Source: G963663735 sp963663735 (GTDB taxonomy: Bacteria; Acidobacteriota; UBA6911; RPQK01; JAPXNP01). Taken from it: 64,000 nt of DNA. Below the pieces are notes generated by a model. The model saw only the letters and a list, made by a program, of their open reading frames with translations. It was not told the origin of the DNA and did no database searches. How positions within the stretch are numbered: the stretch's first letter is position 1; each line of letters begins with the position of its first letter. Location of the stretch: assembly GCA_963663735.2 (NCBI GenBank), contig CAXXHN010000001.1:1860001-1924000 (forward strand). The letters run 5' to 3'. Below, piece by piece: positions 49,250 through 59,600 of this stretch. A program made the translations under genes and the position numbers.

Positions 49250-50617
49250 CTAGCTGACCTGCGACAGCTGATCCCGGTTTTCATAAACCTTGGCCAGGGA
49301 ATTTACAATGTCGTCCATGTCTTCTTTGCTCCCCAGCAGGGGACCAGAAGCCCAGAGCATCAGCATTTCCTGTTCGCAGACAATATCACAGTTGGGGCAC
49401 TTGTTTTCATCCCGATATTGTTCCAGCCTCTGGGGAGAGTACATTTTCTGGTAGACTTTTCTCCCCAGGATGTTTTCTATCCATGGTTCCTTATGCAGCC
49501 CGTTTGCGATGTAGGGGCTTAGGGCCAGTCCTTCCGCTTCCAGGGCTTTAATGACTTTGGCGCGGTCCGCGTTATTTAATTTTGATTTATCATAGCTCAT
49601 GGCATAGAGGTAGAAAGATCCTTCAGTAGTACCTTCATATAGTTTCTGCGGGGTAAATCCAGGAATTTCCATGATTTTTGAAGTAAGATAGCGGGCGTTT
49701 TCGTTGCGTTTTTGGTGGCGTTCCAGGACTGTAGGAAGCTGGCCCAGAAGGACAGCGCCTTCGAATTCGTTCATCCTGTATTTAGGGCCGATTGTCTCGG
49801 TACGCCCACGGCGGGATGTGCCATGGTTTTGCACGGTGTAGCAGCGGTCCATCAATTCATCGTCGTTGCCGATAATACCACCGCCTTCGCCGCAGGCCAG
49901 TACTTTGCTGGATTGGAAACTGAAACACCCGGCATCACCGATAGTCCCCAGCTTTTTACCCTGGTATACGGCAAAATGGGCCTGGCAGGCATCTTCAATG
50001 ATGCGGAGGTTGTACTTTTGGGCCATTTGCATGAAGCGTTCCATGTGGGCCGGCTGCCCCATTACATGGACCGGCATGATGGCTTTGGTGTTTTCATTGA
50101 TACGTTTTTCCACGTCATCTGGGTCAAGCTGGAAAGAGAGGCGGTCCAGGTCGGCCAGAACCGGAAGCGCCCGGGCCGAAAGAATGGATGATATTGTACC
50201 GGGATCGGTATAAGGTGAAGTAATAACTTCATCCCCCGGGCCGATTCCCATGGCCTCAACGACACTGTGCAGGGCCTGGGTCCCTGATCCGGTAAGCACA
50301 CAGTGTTTTACACCCATCATTTCAGCAAATTTATTCTCACAGGTGGGCACGGTTCCGTTTTTAGCCTGGATCCTGCACCAGATCCGGCTTTTGGTGGTGC
50401 GTACAACTGAGTCGACAACAGCCTGGTCCCAATAGGGCCATTCAGGCCATGTTTTCCCGCTTCTTACCGGGCTTCCTCCCAGGATAGCCAGTTTCCCTGT
50501 GGTATTGTTTATGGATGCATGCACAGGTTTTACCTGTGCTGCCGCCGCAGCCACGGCTCCCGCGGAAGCGGCTGTAATAAAGTGACGCCTGGTGACACTG
50601 TTTTTAATTTCCTGCAT
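49250..50617 (-). CDS. DegT/DnrJ/EryC1/StrS-family PLP protein with Tat signal, second copy
   Basis: 455 residues. Tat signal SVTRRHFITAASAGAVAAAA at the start, then the same family parts as the gene at 1951: TGSGTQAL (about 109), IEDACQAHFA (about 208) and the PLP lysine K238 in FQSSKVLACGEGGG. The start at 50617 follows GAGG; an upstream reading from 50635 is possible. Exported aminotransferase-like proteins are unusual because PLP sugar aminotransferases normally work in the cytoplasm. Substrate unknown. Confidence 0.88.
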   Translation of the reverse strand: MQEIKNSVTRRHFITAASAGAVAAAAAQVKPVHASINNTTGKLAILGGSPVRSGKTWPEWPYWDQAVVDSVVRTTKSRIWCRIQAKNGTVPTCENKFAEMMGVKHCVLTGSGTQALHSVVEAMGIGPGDEVITSPYTDPGTISSILSARALPVLADLDRLSFQLDPDDVEKRINENTKAIMPVHVMGQPAHMERFMQMAQKYNLRIIEDACQAHFAVYQGKKLGTIGDAGCFSFQSSKVLACGEGGGIIGNDDELMDRCYTVQNHGTSRRGRTETIGPKYRMNEFEGAVLLGQLPTVLERHQKRNENARYLTSKIMEIPGFTPQKLYEGTTEGSFYLYAMSYDKSKLNNADRAKVIKALEAEGLALSPYIANGLHKEPWIENILGRKVYQKMYSPQRLEQYRDENKCPNCDIVCEQEMLMLWASGPLLGSKEDMDDIVNSLAKVYENRDQLSQVS

Positions 50618-50813
50618 GCTAAAACCTCGAATCATTAATAATTAAATTACCGACACAAAAAAATATACTCTCGATCAGGGTAAATACCAAGGAGAAATAT
50701 TCTTACTGAGAAACTGTTTTTCCTATACTTTTTCAATCCCGATAACGATACCGATACTGACCTCGGGTTGAGGTAGAATTAACTGGATGCAACCCGCAAC
50801 TCGTCACCCGCAA

Positions 50814-52187
50814 CTATTCCGGATTTGGAATACTGATCAGTTCAGTCTGGGTCTTCCCGTTCCGAGTAATCCTGGCCTGGGTGTAAACATTCCCTTTTTT
50901 ATCAACGGCGATGGAATTGACGTACAGGGGCCGGGATCCGTCTTCGTAGAAGACCGGACCATGGTCGGCATATTTGTTGTCAGGGATATCATAGGTAACC
51001 AAATGCAGATTTTCGATTCCCTTGGCTTCGCCCATGGCAGTTGATTCTTTGCCCTTGACTCTTCTGCCGTCAATATAGATTGGCCCTCCGGTCAGATAGT
51101 ACAGGGTCCTTCCGTCCGGTCCCAAGGTGAAACCGAGGTAGCCGTAACTGAACTGGTCAAACATCCCGCTTCTCTTGGAAGGCAGGGATGTGAGCCTTTC
51201 CAGCACTTCCACCCGTGGTATATCCGGATCAAAGCGGAAGAGGTACCCGGAATTCCCATGAACACCGTAAACCGAGTTTTCTGGTTCGTACCAAATTGTC
51301 TGGCGCCAGTTGTAGGCCATATGCCCGGGCGAAGTTGGCTCGTAGAGACCGAAGTAATCTTTCCTCATATCATCGCCGGCAACTGTTCCTATAGATTCCG
51401 AGGCATAGTCATAGCGAAGGATATCTCCATCACCGTTGGTGAAGTAGACTGACCCATCCCTGGGATCAATGGTAAAGGAACGGCAGAGAGTCCGGTATTC
51501 TTCTCCTATGCCGTTTTCACCTTTCCTGGAAACGGGGCCCAGGTTTTTAAGCTCTTTTGAGGTCAGGTCATAACTGATAAATATTCCGGCAGGCCAGGTT
51601 ATCCCATAGAGACGGCCTCGTTTTGTATCCATATTCATGGTCAGGATGCCTTCGCCTTCAGGGGCGATCGCCAGGTCCTGGAATTCTTCGGTATTCATGT
51701 CATAGTAGAGGAAGTGGCCTCCGGGATAAGGCTTGAATCCTTCAGGAGGAATCCCGATTTTTTCCATTCCATCGATCATGCTGTAAAATCCAAGATGAGT
51801 GGCAAAGTAGAGTTTCTTATCAGCTTCCACGAAATTCACATGTGATTTCCCCTGGACGATTGTTTTTTTCCCCTTTTCTCCGCAGGCTTCCGTAAGGTCT
51901 CCGAGGTGTTTTATTTTGTCAGAGGAGGGATCATAACTGTAAACCTGGGCGCCTACCTCATGAGATTGTGAACAGAGCACGTAGTAGATTTTCCCGTCAC
52001 TGGCTGAGGAGGTTCCGTTATAGGTATCGTGAGCCAGTTCGAAACCGGAATCGAAAATCCGGGCAACAAGGTGGCTTCCGTTTTTCGCTTGAGGCTGGGC
52101 TATGGCCTGGGTGAGTACAAAAACTGCGCAGACAAGGGAATTCAGGATTAAGATAACTGATTTTTTTCTAAATTTTGCATGGGACAT
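50814..52187 (-). CDS. Secreted beta-propeller-like protein
   Basis: 457 residues. After a hydrophobic signal (VILILNSLVCAVFVLTQAIA) the chain shows short repeats of the type YYV-YDPSSDKIKHLG, RLYGITWPAGIFISYD and VYFTNGDGDILRYD, as in beta-propellers of the WD40/PQQ-like group. No catalytic residues were recognised. The start at 52187 follows AAGGA by eight bases. It is 136 bases downstream of ribokinase. Confidence 0.7.
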   Translation of the reverse strand: MSHAKFRKKSVILILNSLVCAVFVLTQAIAQPQAKNGSHLVARIFDSGFELAHDTYNGTSSASDGKIYYVLCSQSHEVGAQVYSYDPSSDKIKHLGDLTEACGEKGKKTIVQGKSHVNFVEADKKLYFATHLGFYSMIDGMEKIGIPPEGFKPYPGGHFLYYDMNTEEFQDLAIAPEGEGILTMNMDTKRGRLYGITWPAGIFISYDLTSKELKNLGPVSRKGENGIGEEYRTLCRSFTIDPRDGSVYFTNGDGDILRYDYASESIGTVAGDDMRKDYFGLYEPTSPGHMAYNWRQTIWYEPENSVYGVHGNSGYLFRFDPDIPRVEVLERLTSLPSKRSGMFDQFSYGYLGFTLGPDGRTLYYLTGGPIYIDGRRVKGKESTAMGEAKGIENLHLVTYDIPDNKYADHGPVFYEDGSRPLYVNSIAVDKKGNVYTQARITRNGKTQTELISIPNPE

Positions 52188-52323
52188 AGTCTGGATCCTT
52201 CCTTGTTTTGCCAATGGTAAAAATGAGTCATTTTAATGGACCGGAGTTACCTAGGGAAGTCTAATTCAGACCAGGGCATGAGTAAATGGTTTTATGACTT
52301 AAATGTTCATAAGGGATGAAAAA

Positions 52324-53253
52324 TCAGTCGTGGCTGTTGAAGCGGGCTGCCAGCATTTCCTCAATTTCAATTCTTGACGGGGCACTCGGTTGTGCTCCCA
52401 GCCTGGTTACGGAGATGGCAGCAGCCGCGTTGGCAAAACGGACAGCTTTTTCAAGGGGTTGTCCCTCTGCCAGTGCAACGGCAAGAGTGCCATTGAAAAC
52501 ATCTCCGGCAGCTGTGGTATCCACTGGTTCAACCGGGAATCCGGGAATCATGGTATCTCCGTTGGTTCCCGACACAAAAGCGCCTCTGGATCCCATGGTT
52601 ATTATTACTTGTCCCACACCCCGTTTATGGAGGAGAGAGGCAGCCTTGCCCGCGGACTCAACATCCCTCACGATTACTCCGGTCAGGAGTTCCGCTTCCG
52701 ATTCATTTGGGGTAAGTGTCGTTATTTTTTCCAGCAGTTCATTGGACAGGGGCTGAGCCGGGGCGGGATTGAGGATGACCGGAATGTTCCTCGAGAATGC
52801 CAGCCCGGCCGCGGCCTCCACGCTTTCCAGGGGAGATTCAAGCTGCATCACCAGGATGTCGGATGAGAGGATGATTTCCCTGTTGCTGTCTATTTTTTCT
52901 GGAGTGAGGGCCATATTGGCTCCTCCAGCCACGGCAATGCTGTTCTCTCCGTCAGCTCCGACAAAAATCAGGGCGACTCCTGAAGGTGATTCAGGATCCC
53001 GGGTTAAACAGCTGATATCTATCCCGTCTTTTTCAAATCCGGCAATGGCTTCTGATCCGATTCCATCCTGTCCCAGGCAGGCAATGAAGGTGACATCGCC
53101 ACCGGCCCTGGCTGCTGCAACGGCCTGGTTTGCTCCTTTACCCCCGGCGGCTGAAAGGAACCTGCCACCGAGGATGGTCTCTCCGGGCCTGGGTATACGC
53201 GGAACCTGGATAATCATATCTGTGTTGGAACTGCCAATGACCAGTATTTTCAT
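52324..53253 (-). CDS. rbsK: Ribokinase
   Basis: 309 residues. PfkB-family kinase with the N-terminal ribokinase pattern (SSNTDMIIQVPRIPRPGET and AAGGKGANQAVAAARAG) and the anion hole DTTAAGDVFNGTLAVAL; the AAGD form also occurs in E. coli ribokinase. It phosphorylates ribose at O5. It begins 24 bases after the sugar transporter stop, so both are probably one operon, which gives a ribose uptake route. Confidence 0.93.
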   Translation of the reverse strand: MKILVIGSSNTDMIIQVPRIPRPGETILGGRFLSAAGGKGANQAVAAARAGGDVTFIACLGQDGIGSEAIAGFEKDGIDISCLTRDPESPSGVALIFVGADGENSIAVAGGANMALTPEKIDSNREIILSSDILVMQLESPLESVEAAAGLAFSRNIPVILNPAPAQPLSNELLEKITTLTPNESEAELLTGVIVRDVESAGKAASLLHKRGVGQVIITMGSRGAFVSGTNGDTMIPGFPVEPVDTTAAGDVFNGTLAVALAEGQPLEKAVRFANAAAAISVTRLGAQPSAPSRIEIEEMLAARFNSHD

Positions 53254-53277
53254 GGGAAACTTTCCTGAATAATGAAT

Positions 53278-54282
53278 TTATATAACCCGGGAAACAATAA
53301 TCATACCCAGCCCTAATATGAAGAACGCGAACATAAGGTTGATTAGCAGCCCGGTACCTTTAGGCGCCCCCCTGAATTCCTTCCAGATGAAAACGCCCCA
53401 GAAAGCGGCTACCATGGTAGCTCCCTGTCCCAGTCCGTAGGAAATGGCAAAACCGGCGGCACCAGAAGCAATGATACTGAAAGCCATGCCAATGCTCCAG
53501 ATTACACCGCCCAGGATTCCGATAAGGTGCAGCCGCATATTTCCCTGGGTGAAGTAGTCTTTATAGGTAACAGCCTCGCCTGTGAAAGGTTTGTACATGA
53601 CGATTGTGTTCCAGAGGAAGCTGGAGAGCAGCAGACCTACAGAAAATAGTACTACCGCAGTGTAGGGGGTCAGCATCCCCGGTTCTGGATCCGCAAGGTC
53701 GGAGGCCATCGAAGCAGCAACAAACCGATAGAAGAATCCCATGGCAATGCCGGCGATAACCGACAGGATAAGTCCCCGTGTTACAGATTTCTTTCCACCT
53801 CCCGGAAGTTTTTTGTAGGCAATGGCATCCAGGATTATAGCAACTACCACCAGGGAAACACCCAGAAAGAGTAGCAGGGGGTTTCCAACGGGAACGGCGA
53901 TGTAATTATTGATTACCCCGATGGAGAGAGCCAGACCGATTCCAACCGGAAAGGCTACTGCCATTCCCGCGATGTCTATGGCTGCAACCAACAGGATGTT
54001 GGCCAGATTGAAGACCACTCCTCCAACCAGGGCTGAAACCATGGCTTCCGTTTCGGCCTGGCCCAGGTCTGTCAGAAAGGCGCGGCCCGCGGAACCAAAG
54101 CTGCCCAGGGAAAAGGCCAGGGCCAGGGCCAGCAACAGTACCCCCAGGGAATAATCCCAATAGTAGAGCTGGAAAGACCACTCTTTACTGGCCAGTTTCT
54201 GGGTGTTGGCCCAAGATCCCCAGCAGAGCATGGTTATAAAACAAAGGAAAACAGCAATGGCGTAGGACTCAACAATTACCAT
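53278..54282 (-). CDS. GRP-family sugar transporter (glucose/ribose porter)
   Basis: 334 residues and about ten membrane helices. FLCFITMLCWGSWANTQKLA at the start and AFPVGIGLALSIGVINNYI fit the GRP family of the drug/metabolite superfamily, which imports sugars such as ribose or rhamnose. Ribokinase follows directly, so ribose is the best guess. No binding protein is seen. Confidence 0.82.
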   Translation of the reverse strand: MVIVESYAIAVFLCFITMLCWGSWANTQKLASKEWSFQLYYWDYSLGVLLLALALAFSLGSFGSAGRAFLTDLGQAETEAMVSALVGGVVFNLANILLVAAIDIAGMAVAFPVGIGLALSIGVINNYIAVPVGNPLLLFLGVSLVVVAIILDAIAYKKLPGGGKKSVTRGLILSVIAGIAMGFFYRFVAASMASDLADPEPGMLTPYTAVVLFSVGLLLSSFLWNTIVMYKPFTGEAVTYKDYFTQGNMRLHLIGILGGVIWSIGMAFSIIASGAAGFAISYGLGQGATMVAAFWGVFIWKEFRGAPKGTGLLINLMFAFFILGLGMIIVSRVI

Positions 54283-54579
54283 AAAAATGCTCCAGGTTTG
54301 AGTTTTGTAGCTCTTCCGCCCTGTTACGAATTCAACAGTGGATCAGCTTAGGCTGAGGAGTGCGGTAAACGCTGCTGTCCATTTTTGCAGAGGAACGGGG
54401 GCCGCGCAATAAAAAGTTTTAATCTGGAAAGGGAAGGCCATTCTGATTCAGGCATATTATTTATTGCCCCCTTCTTATTCCAGGAAGCGTATTATTTGAA
54501 TAAAAAAATATAACCAGAATCAGTTAGAGACAGGAGTTTGATGATTAACTGAAAAGTGTCACAAGAGAAAGGATTTTTA
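54283..54579. other. Intergenic region between divergent genes
   Basis: 297 bases that separate the transporter gene and the SHOCT gene. AT-rich near 54470-54540. It should hold both promoters, but I see no convincing boxes. Confidence 0.5.
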
Positions 54580-54831
54580 ATGATTGGTCAATACTGGGGA
54601 AATGGAATGATGGGTCAATACTGGGGACATATGTGGTTTGGCTGGCTATTCTGGATTGTTATTGCCGGTTTGATTATTTGGGCCGTTATAACATTGGCCA
54701 GGAAAGGGTCAGGTGGAAACCAGCCCGTGAAACCACAGGAAACCGCACTGGATATCCTGAAGAGACGTTACGCCCTTGGTGAGATTTCCAAGACGGAATT
54801 TGATGAAAAAAAGAAGGACCTGCAATCCTGA
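54580..54831 (+). CDS. Small membrane protein with SHOCT domain
   Basis: 83 residues. A glycine- and tryptophan-rich start (GQYWGNGMMGQYWGHMWFG) is followed by one membrane helix and a SHOCT domain (ALDILKRRYALGEISKTEFDE) at the C-terminus. The ATG at 54580 lies after GAGAAAGGA; a GTG at 54556 is possible. Function unknown; such proteins are common in many bacteria. Confidence 0.85.
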   Translation: MIGQYWGNGMMGQYWGHMWFGWLFWIVIAGLIIWAVITLARKGSGGNQPVKPQETALDILKRRYALGEISKTEFDEKKKDLQS

Positions 54832-55078
54832 AGTAGATGACTCAGGAAGCAACACTAGTGTCTTGCGCGTTTAATACCTAATCCGCATTTCTCACCAACC
54901 CCCTGCTGCGGCGACGAATGCTTCGGTCCGGGCTTCCTTGCCGGGATTATTGATTTTTCCTGGAGTGTGCGGATAAATTCACATGCCTTAAGCGGGGGTG
55001 AATCACTAATCGCCCTTCTTTTGCCTGGTATGATTTAAGTGCCTTCTCTTGCGCCTTCAATGTCGTCTTAAGTTCCTT
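54832..55078. other. Intergenic region between convergent genes
   Basis: About 250 bases with no gene, repeat or clear terminator. Confidence 0.45.
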
Positions 55079-56353
55079 CTATTTTTCTTCCTTGGTTTCG
55101 TTATCAACAATTATTTTTGCCATTTCCTCATCCGTGAAACGGGTGTTTGCTCCGACCGGACCGGGCTCCCAGCACTGTTCGAGCTGGCCCGGAACAGGCT
55201 CCTGTGAGGGGATTACGAATTCTTCCTTCCCGTTTTTGTCGGTTTCGATTTGTCCCCCTGCCTTAATGACCGCTTCCCTGGCCAGCTTTCCGCAAACTTC
55301 CAGGAGTGATGGGAAATTGTAATCAGTAAAGGAAAATTTTTGCTCTGTATCCAGGGCGCCGGGGAACTTCTCCGGAAGCCTTGATGCTCCCATGCTGGTG
55401 AACAGGATGCCTGCCGCGTTGGAAGGGTTGCAATCGGAATCCTGTCCGCAGCGAGTGGAGATGATTATGGTTTTATCAGGATCTCCATCACCATATAGCA
55501 GGCCTATTGTTATATAGGCCCCGTTTAATTTCGCATCAATATTGAAAGTATCTCCCGGTTCGGTGCAGGTGAATTTCCGGTAGTCGGAGTTTTTGTGATA
55601 TTTCCTGTTTACCTCCTCCCAGGTTTTTTCCCATTCGTTCGGGTATTGACGATGCCAGAGAAGCACATCCCTTATTGTTTCAGCGTACTGGCTTTTTGGG
55701 GGGATGCATTTCAGCCCTGCGAGCACTATTTTTTCAATATCTGTTTCAAAGAAGGCTTCAGAGTACATGCCGGCAACAAAATTACCTCCGTACAAGCCGT
55801 CTCCGTAGTTCATCAGGCGGCCGAATGTATTGCCCAGTTCAATGGTTGCCTGCGGCATACCAGGTGAGATGAGCCCGGCGTAATCTGCTTCTATCTGGTA
55901 ATCAATATCATCCGCGTGTTTGTTGAATTCCGGATGCCCTGACCAGGGGGGAGCTATTCCGGAGCGCAGGTTGTCTCTCCCGGCCCGGTTGGCGTGCCAG
56001 AGGCGGTAGCGGCTGTTGGCAAAATCGATCCCAGCCTGGCGGATACCCACGTCCAGCCCATAAACATCCAGGGTGCGCAGAAAAGTCATTTCGACATATA
56101 TATCATCCTGTTCAAACTGGTTAATCAGTTCCGGGGACCATTCGGGCATTGATTCGATTGGAATGATTTCACCCTTCCATTTGAATTCCGTGGGGCCTCC
56201 CCATCCAACACCGGCCATCTGGCCGATCCATCCGGCCTTCATTTTGTCCAGGTAATCATCGGCTGATATCCGGCGTATATCCTTTTCATAGGCACACCCG
56301 AAAGAAAACGATAGACATATCAAGATGAAGTGACTCAGGTATTTATTGAGCAT
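55079..56353 (-). CDS. ADP-ribosylglycohydrolase family lipoprotein
   Basis: 424 residues. It starts with a lipoprotein signal (ILICLSFSFGC with C at the lipobox), so it is anchored on the outside of a membrane. The two metal sites of the family are present in divergent form: FEQDDIYVEMTFL and CGQDSDCNPSNAAGILF. The start at 56353 (MLNKYL) is preferred over 56389. Known relatives remove ADP-ribose; this exported form is near ribokinase and a sugar transporter, so releasing ribose from a nucleotide compound is possible but inferred. Confidence 0.87.
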   Translation of the reverse strand: MLNKYLSHFILICLSFSFGCAYEKDIRRISADDYLDKMKAGWIGQMAGVGWGGPTEFKWKGEIIPIESMPEWSPELINQFEQDDIYVEMTFLRTLDVYGLDVGIRQAGIDFANSRYRLWHANRAGRDNLRSGIAPPWSGHPEFNKHADDIDYQIEADYAGLISPGMPQATIELGNTFGRLMNYGDGLYGGNFVAGMYSEAFFETDIEKIVLAGLKCIPPKSQYAETIRDVLLWHRQYPNEWEKTWEEVNRKYHKNSDYRKFTCTEPGDTFNIDAKLNGAYITIGLLYGDGDPDKTIIISTRCGQDSDCNPSNAAGILFTSMGASRLPEKFPGALDTEQKFSFTDYNFPSLLEVCGKLAREAVIKAGGQIETDKNGKEEFVIPSQEPVPGQLEQCWEPGPVGANTRFTDEEMAKIIVDNETKEEK

Positions 56354-56659
56354 AATTCCTCGCTTTAAGAATATTTCAACCAGTTCCATAAACTTTATTG
56401 ATTATAGATCGATATCCGAAGATCGTCATGTTGGATTTATCTCATTTATCATAGATAAAGACGGGAAGATTTATTTAGTGCTGGAAAAACCTAACCTGAT
56501 TATTTACTATATAAAATTGAGATAATTTGGTGGAGGTGTGGAGGTCTCGATTTCAAGAATTTTCATCGGTGGTTACCAGGAATGACTGTATTTAGTGGGC
56601 TGTTTCTTGGGTTATTCCTGTTGGAATTTTAAAAAAAACAGATATTAGGAATGTGTTTA
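56354..56659. other. Intergenic region between divergent genes
   Basis: About 306 bases between the lipoprotein gene and the giant protein gene. AT-rich stretches around 56400-56530 fit promoters for both directions; no -35/-10 pair stands out. Confidence 0.5.
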
Positions 56660-59600
56660 ATGTTGACTGTTGGGATTGCACGCATGAAATTCAAAAGAGT
56701 TATTGATTTACTGGTTGTTTTTTTAATTAGCGCGGGGATTTGTTTTTCCGGTGAAATATTGAGTGCACAGGACGTGGTCAGGAGTACTGCTGCTGGGACG
56801 GTTACCTGGAGTCAAACCTCCAATTATTTGAATGAAGTTACCCTGGTAAGACCGGGGACTTCTCACGGTGACGGTTATGACGGGGCAATGCGTGTAAGTG
56901 TCTCCGGTTCAGGTGTCAGCTACACCATTGATTATACGTTTTCTTCGACCTACGGAGCAGTAATCCAGGAGGTGGCGGTAAGCAATGACACCGGGAGCGT
57001 TACGAGCTACACCATAAACAGCTATGGAAACCTTGGTTCTGACAGCAATACCTACTGGCATTATGCCAATGCTTCAGGCGGTTATTATACGATCAGTTCC
57101 GACAAATCATCTGCAAGTTCTGATAGCGGCGATCCCGTTATCTCCTTCATGTACGGAGACGCGTCACTGGATGTCTATTCGACCACTTTACCTTACAGCA
57201 ATGGCAGTGATACTCACAGTTTTACTGTCTCGAATGTGACCATAAATCCCGGAGAGACCCAGCGGTGGCTGTTCCTGGGGGGAGTAGGCGACATCGATGA
57301 CTCTACATATAACCGGCCGGACCAGGCCATATACGCGGTGCTTAACCTGATGAATCCTTCCAACTGGCCTTCTGATTTTACCAGCGGGCTGACTCCGTCG
57401 GAAATGGCTGAGGTGATCAACTGGGATCACGTGATCCCTACAGTCACTACCACGGCTGTGACTTCGATAACCTCGACCACCGCATCCTCGGGGGGTAACG
57501 TCACTGACGCCGGAGGAAGTTCTGTCTACGCCAGGGGTGTATGCTGGAATACGACCGCTTATCCCACCATAGCGAATTCCCACACCTCTGACGGGAGCGG
57601 AACCGGCAGCTTTACATCCTCAATCACCGGACTCTCACCTGAGACAACCTACTATGTAAGGGCCTATGCCACCAATGAAGACGGAACCGGCTATGGCAGC
57701 CAGGTATCCTTTACCACTCTTGGCCCTGAGATGGACCTACTCCAGGGAGCGACACCGATAGCCGACGGGGGAACCTACGGATTTGGAAGCCGGGCGGCTG
57801 GATCAAACACTGACGTGGTTTTTACCATCCACAACAGCGGCGGGGCGAACCTGACCCTTTCCGGCTCGCCAATCATCACCATAACCGGTGCTGACGCAGG
57901 ATATTTCAGCGTCCAGTCACAGCCTATCGCTACGATTTCCCCATCGGGAAGCACCAGTTTCACGATCAGATTTTCTCCAACCACGGCAGGCGCAAGGACC
58001 GCTTACATTGCCATTGGAAATAACGACAACAACGAGAATCCTTACAACTTGACCCTGACCGGGACCGGGACAGCCAGCGCCTTGAACAACGTGAAGATCG
58101 TGAACGCGGCCGGTGGAGCCGGGAGCGAGGTCACGACCCAGAGCCTGACCGCGGACGAAACTTTAACGGTATACGCGGCGGGCTACGACCAGTACGGAAA
58201 CTATGTAAGCGACCAGTCGGTCAGCTGGAGCGGGACCGGAGTGGTGAGCGGCAACCTGAGTCCCGCCACGGGGACATCGACCACCTTCACCGCGGTGAGT
58301 ACCGGAACCGGTACGATAACCGCGGACCATGCCACGGCCACGGATGATTCCACAGGCACGATCACGGTGACTCCGGGAACCGCCGCGTCGTTTGACGTGA
58401 CCACCGAGCATTCCGGTACGGAAACAGCGGGTACACCGTTCAGTGTGACCCTGACAGCCAGGGATGCCGACAACAATATTGCCACCGGTTACACCGGAGC
58501 TCACAGCCTGGCCTGGACCTGGACGGCGACGAATTCCCCCACCGGGGTATCACCAACCAAGCCGGCCGACGGCAGCCAGACCTTTGCCTCAGGAACAGTA
58601 ACGGTCAGTGGATTCACCCTGACTGACGCCGGGGAAACCCCGACAATCACGGCTACCGCAGAAGTTTCGGGAACCAGCGGCGCCATCACGGTGAATGATG
58701 GGGCCTTGAGTTACGTGAAGATTGAAGACACTGCCGGCGGGGCAGGGAGCGAGGTCACCACGCGTGGCATGGATTCCGGGGATACATATACGGTCTACGC
58801 TGCCGGGTATGACGCCTCCGGGAACTACATCGCTGACCAGTCTGTGACCTGGAGCGGCACCGGAGTGATCAGCGGCAACCTGAGTCCCGCCACGGGGACC
58901 TCGACTGTTTTCACGGCTGATAACGCGGGAACCGGGACGATCGCGGCTGATCATTCCACTGCAACTGATGACACCACCGGGACCATAACGGTAAGTGCGA
59001 TCCTGCCGGTAGTGACGACAGCGACGGTTTCATCGATCACGACTACCACGGCTCAGTCCGGCGGGGAGGTTACCTCTGACGGGGGTGGCACGGTTACAGC
59101 CCGTGGCGTGTGCTGGAGTACCTCGGCGAACCCGACCACAGCGGGAAGCCATACAACCGACGGCACGGGGGATGGCACTTTTACCAGCAATCTGACCAGC
59201 CTGACAGAAGATACCCTCTATTATTATCGAGCCTACGCAACCAGTGAAGCCGGCACGAGCTACGGAGCGGAATTAACTTTCACAACCGAAGATCCGCCGA
59301 CTGTGAGCACCACAGCGGCCAGTTCAGTGACCTGGAACTCGGCAGTATTGAATGGGAATTTGACCTACGTGGGCAGTGCCGCGTCAGTGGATGTGTCCTT
59401 TGAATGGGGCACGACTTCAGGCGGCCCGTATCCGAACACGACCACGGCGGAGACGGTAAGCTCCACGGGGACCTTTGATGCCTCGATCACGTCTCTTTCA
59501 GCCAACACCACTTACTATTTTCGTGCCGTTGCTGATGCCGGCGACAGCGGGACCAGTTACGGATCGGAACAGAGCCTGACTACGGATGACCCTCCAACCG

